From positions 58,345 to 122,344 of the forward strand of contig JAGFNQ010009467.1 in assembly GCA_024364735.1 (NCBI GenBank): a DNA stretch of 64,000 nt, in the 5' to 3' direction. The notes below the pieces were generated by a model. The model saw nothing but the letters and a program-made list of their open reading frames with translations, ran no database searches and was not told the origin of the DNA. The position numbers were made by a program, and so were the translations under genes. Every line of letters starts with the position of its first letter. Position 1 is the first letter of the stretch. Shown in pieces: positions 1 to 10,557 of this stretch. The DNA is from Boesenbergia rotunda (lineage: Eukaryota; Streptophyta; Magnoliopsida; Zingiberales; Zingiberaceae).

Positions 1-31
1 AAGTGACCTTGTTGCTCCCTCAAACTCAACC

Positions 32-895
32 ATGCCTCCCCGGTATGATTTCTCTTACGCATTTAAAATAATTTTTTAATTCCTTCCTTTAAATGCACTT
101 ATCTTAGAAAACGCCGAGCAAATCAATCAGGCCCCGGTACCAAACCTAGTCCCGATCCTAGGTTCCCAACTTTGGAACTTTGTAATAAGTTTGCTCGAAC
201 GACATACAAGCCTATAAAAACGAGCTACTTAAATAGATAATTCTTCACCCAATCTTGTCCCTTGGCCATGAATGTTATAAACTTTTACCAACTCGATAAC
301 CTAGTATTCTGCACTCATCCCATATCTCTCTGTGCAGAATTCTATAATAACATAGTTAGACAAGATGGTCTTATGTTTGTCACTACTGTTCAAGGGATGC
401 CCTTGACAGCCACACCCTCCTTGCTCAACCGATTTCTTGGACTACGACTCTCCCAGTCCATCTTTTGCTGCTATCCTCCTAAGGATCCTCCTTTTGATGC
501 CCCTTACTCTCATATTACTCTAGATACCCTACACTCTTACTTCTATAGGAATGCTAGGAACCCCTTGGCCAGACGATTTCAGTCTGTGGACCTTCAGGTC
601 CAGGACTATGCTCTTTATAGAGTTTTAGTCCGCTGCATCTTACCATTATCCACTAGGGACGTCGCGACCATGCGACCATTTCATACCTTCCTCCTGTATG
701 CACTAATCCACCATCTTGATATCGACATTGGACTACACATATTCCATACGATCCTATATGCGTCCAGTGTTACCACTCAGGGGCGGGAACGCACCCCCAA
801 TTGCCACATCATCACTTCCATTCTTCATTTTCACGGTCGTAACATTACTGAGGGAGAGATGGCCGCGTTGACTGACTTCGATGAGATAGGTTATA
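32..895 (+). pseudogene. gag-like 'plant transposon protein' ORF, 5' part, cut by CACTA
   Basis: The open frame runs from 241 across the CACTA border; the first ATG is at 268. The protein resembles the putative plant transposon protein domain (Pfam PF20167 type): an N-terminal FYNN motif, a GLRLS stretch and a helical block with ILPLSTRD, recognised by pattern only. The same frame extends upstream to about 108, broken by one TAA at 238-240. A short first exon is possible: ATG at 32-42, then GT at 43 to AG at 107 (65 nt), rejoining the frame as MPPR-KRRANQ, a basic start typical of such proteins. The frame is lost at 896, where the transposon begins. The remainder is at 6345-6733. It may act as a structural or DNA-binding protein of the element; no function is proven. 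Confidence 0.6.
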
Positions 896-902
896 CACTA
901 CA

Positions 903-1262
903 AAAAAATTGGGCGTTACCGACGAAAATTACCGACGGAATTCCGTCGGTAATAAGCGTTTCCGACGGAACTACGACGGAGATAAAAATGTCGGAAAATT
1001 AATTGTCGGAATAGTATTACCGACGGAAATATTAATCCGTCGGTAATTAAAATATACCGACGGAATATTCCGTCGGTAATCACCGACGGAATCCTTGTTT
1101 CCGTCGGTAATCACCGACGGAATTACGGTTTCCGTCGGTGATTACCGACGGAATCATAATCGGTAATCACCGACGGAAATCGTATTTCCGTCGGTGATTT
1201 ATCGTACACAATTCGATATATTGCCGACGAATTTGCTATTTCCGTCGGTATTCCGTCGGAAA
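903..1262. repeat. CACTA left subterminal repeats
   Basis: There are more than a dozen copies of CCGACGGAA or TTCCGTCGG in both orientations, often paired as TTCCGTCGGTnATnACCGACGGAA-like dyads. In En/Spm-type elements such arrays bind the TNPA-type protein; that role is inferred here. Confidence 0.9.
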
Positions 1263-1479
1263 TTAAAAAAATTTGATAAAATTTTGTAAATTCAATCCGA
1301 TCTAAGATAATTTTACATAATAATTAATCGTTCAGAACAAAAATATTACAAGTATATATATAAACAATCACATTACCAAAAATAATATATTACAAACATC
1401 TAATTAATTTGAAAGTTTCCAAAACATTTTACATGATTTCATATTTCTTAAAGAGTTTATTTTACAAGTTTCCAAAACA

Positions 1480-2932
1480 TGTTTGCATCCAATCATAAGA
1501 ACAATACAAGTTTCGAAGTTTGCTCTCTAAAAGGTCAATGTCTACAAGCATCAGTTTGTCATCCAATCTTCTAGCCTCCTTGATCAGGTCAATGTCTACA
1601 AGCTGCAAGTCTTGCCTCAACTCGTTGCCACTCCACCATCTCTTTGCAAGCTGAAATACAACTATTTATTAATATACAATATCATCTAAAAGAAATCCCA
1701 AGGACAGAGCAAAACTAAAGTACTGATGAACCCATGCTAAGTAAGCAATAAAAAAAACACAACAATACATGTCTTAATTAAAGAACAAAACAGAGTTGAA
1801 AATTATATACCTGAGGCCAGCAAATACTGCGGCCATCTGCTGATAACCACTTCATACTCATTTATGCTTTTACCAATCTGTTCATACATATGCTCAACAA
1901 ATGTTGAGGTTGAAAAACTTGGGGATACATCTGAGCATAACATCTGCAAAAGCTAGCAAAAGTTAAGGATGAGTAATTACTTCCCAACTCTAGCACCAGA
2001 GATACTGATAGCAAGCTTAGATTTGAAATGATGTCCATGGAGACATGACTCTGCTATCTTAGTTGCTACATATCAAATGTTTAGCATGCATAGAGAAAAT
2101 TAATGTGAGAAGGTACCTTCTCTGACTTGCACAGATCAAGTAACTGAAATTGAGTATCTTGGATCGAAACCAAGATATATTGGTGGAACAAGTCTTTTGA
2201 AACAAAGCCTCCATGGACTGACCTGAAGAAGACAGACACCAGACTTTTCTATTAATCAAACTAGAAATGAAATAACAAAATTATAAGTGCAGCATGCAGT
2301 TTCTTTGCCTATCAAGGAACCACTACTTTTTTTTCCTACTAACAAGAATGTGTATCTGGGTTTGACTTGTATTGCTACCAAAGTATCATTCAACTTGTTT
2401 TTGGAAATGGTACAATATATTAAATAGATCAGACTTAGTAGTTATGGGACAAAATAATTACATACCTGATGTTCCATGAGTCAAAATCTCTTTCAAAATC
2501 AGCACTTGCAATTAGTTGCTCTGCTACATGCTGTGCAGGTTTAGATGGAGGACAAGATGCAAGAAACCCTCTGAGCCTTTTGCAGAGCTCAGTGCTATAT
2601 ATAGAAGCAGTAATGCTTGGTAAATCTATGGAACTGGAGAAAGAAAAACAAATAGTAAATTAAGATAACATTTATATTTATCAAGTGAACCCTTTCGTGG
2701 TATTTCTATTGCCTTATAGATGACATTCGGTGATCAAATACCTAGGGAATATATGTTGATTGTGAATCTTGATATCTGCTTGAATCTCATTGCTTATGTT
2801 CAAGCATAACATTTTCATCTTGAGATATGTTGTTGAGACAGTCATAGGGTCTGTGTACAGTGCATCACAATTTCCTGAGATAAACTCAGCAGTCTCCACC
2901 ATATGTCGCCTACACCGCTTTACTACAGCAAT
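1480..2932 (-). pseudogene. captured exons of a MUN-domain (PATROL1/Munc13-like) gene
   Basis: Four exons can be read on the minus strand, each with AG acceptor and GT donor: 2742-2932, 2466-2633, 2117-2222 and 1811-1943. They splice in one frame. The peptide runs through IFPSSIDLPSITASIYSTEL, LIASADFERDFDSWNI and LLDLCKSEK to EYEVVISRWPQY. From memory this pattern fits the plant MUN-domain protein PATROL1 (Arabidopsis At5g06970 type), which acts in vesicle traffic and delivery of the plasma-membrane proton pump. After 1811 a further AG-bounded stretch (about 1480-1650) reads only about 22 residues before a stop and does not look like the family. The start and the C-terminus are missing, so this is a fragment. 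Introns are kept, so it was taken up as genomic DNA, not cDNA. Identity is from memory and should be searched. Confidence 0.68.
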
Positions 2933-2989
2933 CTGTAAAATGAAACTTAGTAAGACGTGCATCTCAAGAATGCAATGAGGCATTATATT

Positions 2990-3608
2990 TCAAAGAGGAT
3001 CACAAGTACTTGGTATGGAATTCAAGAAAAATGGTAATTAATAGTGGATAATAATATAACCAAGAAAGAGTCTTGGCAATTATAACAATGAAGGAACAAA
3101 TTTGTTTTACCAAGCACGATATTAGCAAGTAAAGCACATTAAATTTATTTTTCTGAAAAGAAACAGTTTCCTATATAAATTGCTGACAGTATATTATGCA
3201 GAACCTTCAAAATATGCAAGCAACTAGCTTGCTTGGAGAAAAAAATTGTATTGGCAGCTTGAAAGAACAGCATGTATGATTAAGGTTTGTCATGAATTGA
3301 TAGCCTTCTGATTGTATGAATTCTTTCAAGGAACCCCATGGAGTTGACTAACGTTTTTGAAGAGACTAACAAAAAATTTAAATAGTTTGCAAAATCTACA
3401 AGGTTGTTTGAGAAATGTCAACTTTGTTACACAAGTAATATAACAAGGAGAAAGAAGATATGAAAATGCTCAATGATGAAATCGAGACGTCAAAAATATA
3501 TTTTGATGCCCTACCTGCAAATACTATCTCAAAATATTTGAGCTTCCTGGGAGAGTATATCATGCAAAAGAGGGAATATCTGTACAGCAGGTAGCAAACC
3601 CCCTTGGC
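2990..3608. other. CACTA interior, unassigned
   Basis: This is AT-rich sequence between the captured exons and the solo LTR. A plus-strand open stretch at about 3450-3590 ends in CAG followed by GTAG and could be another captured exon (it contains DALPANTISKYLSFLGEY). I do not recognise it. Confidence 0.3.
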
Positions 3609-3613
3609 CCGCC

Positions 3614-5367
3614 TGTTGGTGAGAGCCCTAGAGCCGATCATGTAATGATTGTATGGACTAATTTGTATCATATTCCTATGTATAAATAAAGGCATGGTTA
3701 TTATACTTACGTGTATTTGTGCCAATTAGCTAAGTATAATAATGTCCTTGAGTAGAAAGTTCTTATCTATATCAATCGATTGGTTGAATCGATAGTGAGA
3801 TGATATGGAGAACACTACTCTAAATTATTCCTAGTCGAGTATTAACATTCAGGGACAATGTTAATACGTAGAGACTAGCATGTAGGTCAACATGATGACT
3901 TGATCTCATAAGTCATGGATATAGAGATATCAAATTGACACATGGGTATGCATTAGAGAATGTATATTGAATGACCCGCCATGAGAAAGTATCATGGATC
4001 GTTATATGAGTGTCATATACTTTCTCATGTGGCTATTAGTATGACTATTAGTCCTTGGACCTGAAGTCACCATGGATTCCTACATAAGGAGTTACGTACT
4101 TTGGCTTCGTCAAACGTCACCCGTAAATGGGTGGACTATAAAGGCGATTACTGGGTATGTAACAAATTATGGAGAGGGATGTGAGTGATGTAGATGGGAT
4201 CTATCCCTCCTATATGACGGGAGCGATATCGTATTCTTGATAGAGTTAGACCACAAAGTGCATGGCCATGCCCAAGTGAGTCAATATGAGATATTGAACT
4301 CATTTGATTAGTGTGAGTCTACTTGGAGTTCAAGATATAGATTGACTCGAGGATGACACGGTCTATGCCTCAATTGAGTTAATCTAGATATCATGGATAG
4401 AGGGACATTATCATATATTGTGAGAGTCACAATTATTAGTCACAAGGTGATGTTGGATCTCAACATTCTTGTAACTTGGGTAGCAATGATGTGTTGCTAG
4501 ATACCGCTCATTGCTTATGTTTCTAAGAGGTTAGAAGCATTGCCAACGTTACAAGAACCTATAGGGTCACACGCAAAGGACAAATAGATGGAGAAAATTG
4601 AAGTCAAGTTTGACTTGACTAAATATGGAAAGTCCATAATAGGCAAGTTTGACTTGACCTAAATCCAAATCAAGTTTGACTTGACTTGGTTCCACTTCAA
4701 GTTAGACTTGACATGGGAGAAGAAATGGAGTTAAGTTTGACTTGACTATTTATGGAAAGTCCATAAAAGGTAAGTTTGACTTGACCAAAAACCACCTCAC
4801 CTTGAATTGACCAAGTGATGACTTGGTTTGGTTTTTGACTTAAATGTGTATGCCACATCATTTCCAAGGTGGTAACCCCTCCCATTTGAATTTGAATTCA
4901 AATAGAGGAGGTTATGGCATGTTATGGCCGGCCACTTAATGGTCATTAATGGCCATTAAGTGGCCGGCCACCAAGGGTGAACAAAAAGGGATTTTGGTTC
5001 CCTTTTTGTGTGTGGCTCTTCTTCTTCCTCTAGAGATTTTCTTTTTGAAGATCTTGCTCTACTTCTCCTCTTGTCGAAACCGAGAAGGTGCTAGCACACC
5101 TAAGGTTTTGATCCATCTGTTTTGTTCGCGTGGATACATATAGAGGAGTGTCTGCCTTGATACTCTACGAGATCCGGCGGCTTTTGGACAAGCGGGAAAG
5201 CGAAGGGCTACGCATCAAGGGTAATGGTTCTATCATGTAGATCTAATGTAGATTTAGTAGTGAAACTCGTACTCGTAATTTATTTTATGTTCGCACGGAT
5301 CCCGTGGCCGAACTTTTGGGGTTTCCGCAACGCAAAAAGCGGTTTTTGCGGCCTAGAATGTCTAACA
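3614..5367 (+). mobile_element. solo LTR G (1754 bp) inside the CACTA element
   Basis: It starts TGTTGGTGAGAG and ends GAATGTCTAACA, a TGTT...AACA pair. The 5-bp target duplication CCGCC is exact (3609-3613 and 5368-5372). No internal region or second LTR is present, so it is a product of LTR-LTR recombination. It contains degenerate repeats of AAGTTTGACTTGACT around 4600-4800. The orientation is assumed from the 3' GGGGTTTCCGCAACG-type end, as in other copia LTRs of the window. The ORFs within it are not genes. Confidence 0.9.
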
Positions 5368-5372
5368 CCGCC

Positions 5373-5590
5373 TCGCCCGCCTGCGGTCACGGCCGAGCCG
5401 GCTGGCACGCCTGAGGCCGCCAGCGGCCACGACCGAGCCAGCAGCCACGCCTGAGGCCGCCAGCGGCGACGGCGTGGCGACTGGCCCGCCTGAGGCCGCC
5501 AGCGGCCACGACCGAGGCCACTGGCCCGTCTGCGACCGCTAGCGGCCACGGCCGAGGCCACTGGCCCGTCTGCGGCCGCCAGAGACACGC
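5373..5590. repeat. GC-rich tandem repeat, period about 40 bp
   Basis: About five diverged units of the type CCTGAGGCCGCCAGCGGCCA. They flank the right border of the solo LTR, and the first unit continues the CCGCC insertion site, so the LTR landed at the edge of this array. Open frames across it are composition artefacts. Confidence 0.85.
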
Positions 5591-5721
5591 CGGCGCCGGA
5601 GACGAAGAAGAAAATACGTACCGGGAGGAGACCGCGTGCGCCGAGATTAATCGCCGAGAGAAGGAAGAAGGAAGGAATGCGTGAGGGAAAAAGAAAAGGG
5701 GCAGGGCTAATTTATTGGCGA

Positions 5722-6318
5722 CTACCGACGGAATCAATTTTCCGTCCGTAACCACCGACGGAACGGTGATTCCGTCGGTCATTTCAACGCGTGTGGGAAA
5801 AAACGCGCCCAGCACTAAATTTTTCGGCGCCAAAACTTGGCCTTACCGACGGAAAAGGCGTTCCGTCGAAAATCTCCGACAGAACGGGGCTGTCCGTCGG
5901 AGTTCGCCGACAGAACGAGGTTCCGTAGGGAGTTTCCGACGGAAAGCCCATTCCGTCGGGAGATTCCGACGGAACTGGCGTTCCATCGGGAGTTCCCGAC
6001 GGAACGACCGTTCCGTCGGCGGTTTCCGACGGAACGGGTGTTCCGTCGGCGGTTTCCGACTGAACTTTCATTCCGTCGGTGAATTATAATTTTTTAGAAC
6101 ACGTATATTTTTAAATGAATCCCGACGGAAAATATTCTCCGTCGATAAAGACCGACGGAATTATAATTCCGTCGGTATATTTATAAATTCCCGACTGAAA
6201 TTAAAGCGCTGATCAAAATATACCGACGGAAATTTTTTTCTGTCGGTAGTTACCTACGGAATATAAATTCCGTCGGTAATTACCGACGGAAATTATTTTC
6301 CGTCGGTAAATCCGTCAC
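5722..6318. repeat. CACTA right subterminal repeats
   Basis: Inverted copies of CCGACGGAA and TTCCGTCGG recur every 15-30 bp, with variants at the inner side (GGAGTTCCGACGGAA). This mirrors the left array and explains the overlapping open frames on both strands here. Confidence 0.9.
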
Positions 6319-6344
6319 TAAATATAGTTTTTCTTGTAGTGATA

Positions 6345-6733
6345 GGAACTTCTCCCTAGCCGGTATAGAGGTCTCTGGTACCGGGGTTTTGTCTTGGAGG
6401 CGTCACAGAGGCGGACCCCAGATCGACTCGAACGACGAGGTTGAAGTCGATGTCGCAGATCTGGCAGCAGAGGTTCGTGAGCACATAGACGAGCCCCCTC
6501 CACCGACACTCTACGAGAGAGTGACACGGCTCGAGACACAGGTCCAGAGCCTCCGAGAGGAAGTGGAGGCAAATCATGCTGAAGAAATGGAAGCAAATCA
6601 GGGCTATTATACCGAGTATATGAATGCCCTCAGAGCTGAGAGGGAGACTAGCGACGCACGATATCACGAGATGATGGCGATGTTTCGATCCTGGCAACTA
6701 GGCTCTTCTGATCATCCTGGTCCCTCCTCCTAG
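6345..6733 (+). pseudogene. gag-like 'plant transposon protein' ORF, 3' part
   Basis: This is the continuation of the ORF interrupted at 895. Base 895 plus 6345-6346 gives an intact codon, and the frame then stays open to the TAG at 6731-6733. The segment is hydrophilic and acidic (EVEVDVADLAAEVREHIDE), then a probable coiled coil (YERVTRLETQVQSLREEVEA...), ending in SWQLGSSDHPGPSS. The join needs no added or lost base once one ATA copy is removed, so the CACTA insertion is the only break at this point. It has no start codon of its own in a sensible context and is probably not expressed separately. Confidence 0.7.
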
Positions 6734-8155
6734 ATTTGATTGGCATTGTACTAGTGACTATTTGACTGCCCCTACTCAGTAGGGTTGACTCATATCTAAC
6801 TTGTATGATTGTGCTGGTTCTCTCTTTTACCAGCTAACTTATTGAGTTAGACTATCTTCTTTTCTTGATTATCTGGTCATTATTAGGATTATGCCTGGTA
6901 GAATAGGGTTACTCTACTATTGGTTTTCTTACTGCTTTATTTGATTTGAAAAATCAGTTTCTAAAATAATTTAAAAAATTGCTTTACTTAATTTCCAAAT
7001 CAGCCTTTTTAGCCTTTCTTTTTAATAATTTTTTTTAGTTTTTCTTAAAAATTACCCCCTTCAAAACTAGGGCTTTTTCGCAAATGGACTTAGCCTAGGC
7101 CCTAACCCTAGAAATGCATGCACCTATAGATCTAGAAGTCAGCATCTCACAAGTACCTTAGGGTACTTTTGATTGATAACCTAGAATGGGTTGAGATGCT
7201 TAGGTCTTTGCCTTAATTCAAGATGCTTTAAGTCAGTGCATCTGCAGAAATTGGGGCACTAAATACAACTTAAACAGTAATCAAGTTAAGTGTCAAGGTT
7301 AGAAAATCTAACTTGAACAGAACACTTAACTCGACTAACCCTAGCGAAAACTACTGTTTATAACAGTTAGTAAGTAGCTAATTGGGTTAGACAGGACCCT
7401 CCAGAGATAATTTAAATTGGTTTGATTCAGTTTATCTTGAATTGGTTCAGTACAGCACATTATGCAACTTATTTATCTTTTTTCTGCTATATTGCTTTGT
7501 TTTTGATATATGGCAAAGGGGGAGAGATAGGAAAGGAGAGAAGCTTTAAAATTTTTTTAACATTCAAAATTTTAAAAAGTACTTAATCTATTTGTTTTCA
7601 AAAGTACTAAGTTGTTATTCAAAAATCTTTTTAAAGTACTTGAACTTAAGTTGCTTTCAAAAGTTTTTCTTGAACTTAAGCTGCTTTCAAAAGTTTTTTC
7701 TTGAACTTAAGCTGCTTTCAAAAGTTTTTTTCTTAAAGTTAAGTTGTATTAAAAAATCTCTTTAAGTACTTAAACTCAAGCTGTTTGTCAAAAAGTTTTT
7801 CTAAGTACTTAAAACGTAAGCAGTTATAAATTTTGCTAAGTACTTATCTTAAACTTAAGCTATGGTTCTAAGAACTTAAAACTTCAGAAGATGGTTCTTC
7901 TCTACTGACTTGAATTTTTTTGTGTAAATCTTCAAAAGTGCACAACCAGTTTTTTTTTAAAATATGTTTCTAAAGTTTTTTTCGAAAATTGTTATAAGTG
8001 TTTGAAAAATTAATTCCATCTTTAGACTTAGAAATTTTTCTTTAAACCCCATGAACATTTGAAAAACCTAGGGGGAGATTCCTTCCAGGGGGAGGAAACT
8101 AAATTTTTATATCACCTGTTCTGATTAACTTAACTTGAACCGGGTTGCCATAAAT
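6734..8155 (+). other. noncoding 3' internal region of element A
   Basis: No ORF is supported. From 7560 to 7900 it holds repeats of AAGTACTTAAACTTAAGCTG with TTTTCAAAAG spacers. A motif TTGATATATGGCAAAGGGGGAGA (7503-7526) resembles an internal polypurine tract and recurs in the other copia-like elements here. Confidence 0.7.
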
Positions 8156-8169
8156 CAAAAAGGGGGAGA
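8156..8169 (+). promoter_or_regulatory. polypurine tract of element A
   Basis: AAAAAGGGGGAGA lies directly before the LTR start TGTTGGTG. It primes plus-strand DNA synthesis in LTR elements. Confidence 0.85.
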
Positions 8170-8285
8170 TTGTTGGTGCAGACAGCACCCAAGTCGAACC
8201 TGTGTTTTGATAATGGCAAAAGGGTTCAAAAGTTAAGATGTTATGTTTATCTAACATGCTACTTGAGTGTGCAGATTGAAAGTTC

Positions 8286-8575
8286 TAGCGAAGGGTTGCT
8301 AGGAGTCAAAGACCTAGCGAAGGACCGTTAGGCACCAGGCGAAGGACTGTCTGGAACCGAAGACCTAGCGAAGGACCGTTAGGCACCAGGCGAAGGACTG
8401 CCTGGAACCGAAGACCTAGCGAAGGAATGCTAGGCACCAGGCGAAGGTCTGCTTGGTACCGAAGACCTGGCGAAGGATTGCTGGGCACCAGGCGAAGGAC
8501 TGCTTGGTACTGAAGACCTGGCGAAGGACAGCTAGGCACCTGGCGAAGGACTGCTGGGAAAAAGTCCAACTAGAG
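8286..8575 (+). repeat. U3 minisatellite in LTR-A1
   Basis: About five to six units of roughly 51 bp. Each has two half-units: CTAGCGAAGGA(n)TGCTAGGCACC and CAGGCGAAGGACTGCCTGG. Each half is an imperfect hairpin around GCGAAGGA. Confidence 0.88.
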
Positions 8576-9154
8576 GAGCCGGTTGGCATCAGGTAAATTC
8601 TCTTAGATGAGTAGGTGAGGACGCGTTCCTCGTAGAGGGAACAGTAGGCGTCGGTTAGACCTAGGGCTCCATTTGGGAGACCCAAAGTCAGAACCAAGAC
8701 AGCTACGGCTGTAAGACTCACTAACATATTTTCTCTATCTTGTTTGGTACTAACCCTGGATGCAGGACCGAAGGAACGAGTGTCTGCAGCTCAGAAAGCC
8801 TCAAAGAAGTGAGGCAGCAGCTGGGTTGGGTGCCCGGAAGGACCCGGGCACCCTAAGTACAAGCCAAACATGAGTTTAGCAAAAGTACGCTTCGGAAGCT
8901 CACTGGGTGGGGCGCCCCCATGCTCCCGGGCGCCCCGGATGCCTTGGACGCCTTGGGCTCAAGCTAACGAAGTGGATAAAACTTATCCAGCCGAGAAGCC
9001 CGCTGAAAGAGTCAACCAGGGCGCCCCCAGCGTCCCAGGCGCCCCCACAGTCAACTCTCAGCCCTATTCGAGTGGGATAAGGGCTGACCAAGACTTGCTC
9101 GGATCGGATGACACGTGGGGGGGCGCCCCCAACGTTCAGGGTGCCCCGGGAAGC

Positions 9155-9162
9155 TATAAAAA
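9155..9162 (+). promoter_or_regulatory. TATA box of LTR-A1
   Basis: CTATAAAAAGCCCC follows the GGCGCC array, as in each A-type LTR (13150, 36562, 49115, 55206). It is the likely Pol II core promoter of the family. Confidence 0.6.
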
Positions 9163-9577
9163 GCCCCTCGACCCCAAGGCTTCAGGCATCACTGCTTCCA
9201 ACGCCAACACGCTCTTCTACGCAAGCGCTCTGCTCCGAAAACCTCCCAACTCGAGATACAAGCGCCGACGACGTCCCTCTGCTCCGAGATACATTCCACA
9301 CCGGACGTCGGTAACGAAGTGCTGTCCTTTTAAGTTTACTGTACTGCAATTGTAATATCTGTTTGTAAACCTTCTTGCGCACATATAGAATTGCCCGCAG
9401 TAAACGGTCAACGACCGTGGGCCTTGGAGTAGGAGCCGACCGCGACTCCGAACCAAGTAAAATCTTGGTGTTTGTGTGTTGTTTAGTTTTAATTTTTCCG
9501 CTGCGTATTCTCTTTTTTAATCCGAAACGACTTACGATATTCACCCCCCCCCTCTATCGTTTTCACTCGATCCAACA

Positions 9578-10485
9578 TATGTGAGTGTGCAGGTTGTGCA
9601 GGTTACACATATTGATTCAGTTGGACGGCCTCGGTATAGTGAAGGGTGGCATGGAGACAAGCTGGAGGCTTGTGTGCACACCTGAGGGACCTTGGTAGAG
9701 CAAGGACGATGAGCTGAGGGGCGCGAACTTTGAGGCATGCGTGAAGAATGGCATGGAGGCAAGCTGGAGGCTTGCGTGCATCCGAGGGACGGGAGACGAA
9801 GATGAAGAGGGCGCGAAGGCAATAGTCGAGGCTGCTGGTGAGGAGTCAGTTGAGTCGTGAGGGTACGAGTGTTGTGTGATTGTACTCGGGAAATCCTAGG
9901 GTTCGAGTGCGGAGTAAAATGTACTCGGGAAGGGTGAACTTAGGTGTGTGAGTGGACCAGTCGACTGCCCTGGGAGCCAGTTGACTGATGAAACTCACAG
10001 AATGTTTTTGGATGGGGACCAGTCGACTGGTAAAGTCAAAAACTAGCTGTTGCAGCGAGCCGTTGGACAACTCTTTGGCTGACACCAGTCGACTGGTAAA
10101 GGGGCAGTCGACTGGTGGCGAGGGTTTTCAGCCCGAGTCCTATTTAAGAGGACTTCGTGTTGGCTGAAAGGTTTGACGAGTTTAGTCTTGGTTAAAGGAC
10201 AAACAGTAGTCTTGGTGCTCAGGTGTTGTCGAAGTGTTGTGGTGAGGTTTCTCCACCCACAAGGAGCGACAAGGGCTAGCCGGAGGTTATTCGGGGAGTG
10301 ATCCACCGAAAGATTCTTGGATTAGTCACCCTTCGGGGTGGATACCAAGTAAATCTCTCTTGTTAGCATTGTTTATATTGTTAGTTTTGTTTTATTATAT
10401 ATTCCGCTTGCGCAACTAACCGTGTAGAAAGAAAGTGTTCAAAAAAGTGCTATTCACCCCCTCTAGCAACTGGATCGATCTAACA
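9578..10485 (+). mobile_element. 5' LTR of element B, truncated on the left
   Basis: It aligns with 15509-16469 of the 3' LTR. It holds several CAGTCGACTG palindromes just before the TATA-like TATTTAAG at 10141, and ends GGATCGATCTAACA. Confidence 0.88.
10141..10148 (+). promoter_or_regulatory. TATA-like box of LTR-B
   Basis: TATTTAAG directly follows the array of CAGTCGACTG palindromes. The 3' LTR has the same arrangement at 16124-16131. Confidence 0.5.
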
Positions 10486-10487
10486 TG

Positions 10488-10499
10488 TGGTATTAGAGC
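10488..10499 (+). promoter_or_regulatory. primer-binding site of element B
   Basis: TGGTATTAGAGC, two bases after the LTR. It is complementary to the 3' end of plant initiator tRNA-Met with one change from TGGTATCAGAGC. Confidence 0.85.
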
Positions 10500-10557
10500 T
10501 TGGTCCGCTCGTGATTGGAATAACCGCCAAGAAGAGCAAAAGCTAGAGGGAAGAACA

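Larger units (their letters stand above)
896..6341. mobile_element. CACTA (En/Spm-type) transposon, nonautonomous, 5.4 kb
   Basis: The left end reads CACTACAAAAAAATTGGG. The right end, read on the minus strand, is CACTACAAGAAAAACTAT. The 3-bp target duplication ATA (893-895 and 6342-6344) is exact. Dense subterminal copies of TTCCGTCGGT and its complement lie inside both ends, as expected for transposase-binding repeats of this superfamily. I find no TNP2-like transposase or TNPA-like ORF, so it would need transposase from elsewhere. The interior instead holds a captured host gene fragment, a solo LTR and a GC-rich tandem repeat. Removal of the solo LTR leaves about 3.7 kb. It sits in the gag-like ORF of element A without other damage. 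Confidence 0.93.
1..9577 (+). mobile_element. LTR retrotransposon A, 3' part, nonautonomous
   Basis: The window starts inside this element. In order it holds a gag-like ORF, a noncoding stretch of about 1.4 kb, a polypurine tract and a 3' LTR at 8171-9577. The 5' LTR would lie left of the window. No protease, integrase, reverse transcriptase or RNase H is visible. The noncoding 3' part (about 7250-8170) matches, in reverse, the stretch right of the LTR at 44089-45298, so the layout is that of a family and not a chance junction. Right of the LTR the sequence continues in the middle of an LTR of family B, so A was inserted there. The expected target duplication is TATGT (9578-9582), but its partner is outside the window. 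Confidence 0.75.
8171..9577 (+). mobile_element. 3' LTR of element A (LTR-A1, 1407 bp)
   Basis: It runs from TGTTGGTGCAGACAGC to CACTCGATCCAACA. U3 contains a minisatellite (8286-8575) and an array of GGCGCC palindromes upstream of a TATA box at 9155. The end CCCCCCCTCTATCG before ATCCAACA is shared with all A-type LTRs in the window (12413, 35615, 44089, 47990, 54103). The ORFs at 8870-9355 and around are LTR artefacts. Confidence 0.88.

Noticed and set aside
2059..3725. Separate small ORFs on both strands
   Set aside because: The minus-strand ones are better explained as exons of one captured gene; the others are shadows or LTR sequence.
5715..6089. Overlapping ORFs on both strands
   Set aside because: They are translations of CACTA subterminal repeats (CCGACGGAA) in different frames.
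8870..9355. 161-codon ORF, and similar ones at 48690-49393 and 54811-55484
   Set aside because: They lie in LTRs and follow GGCGCC arrays and R/U5 sequence; the same place in other LTR copies is not open.
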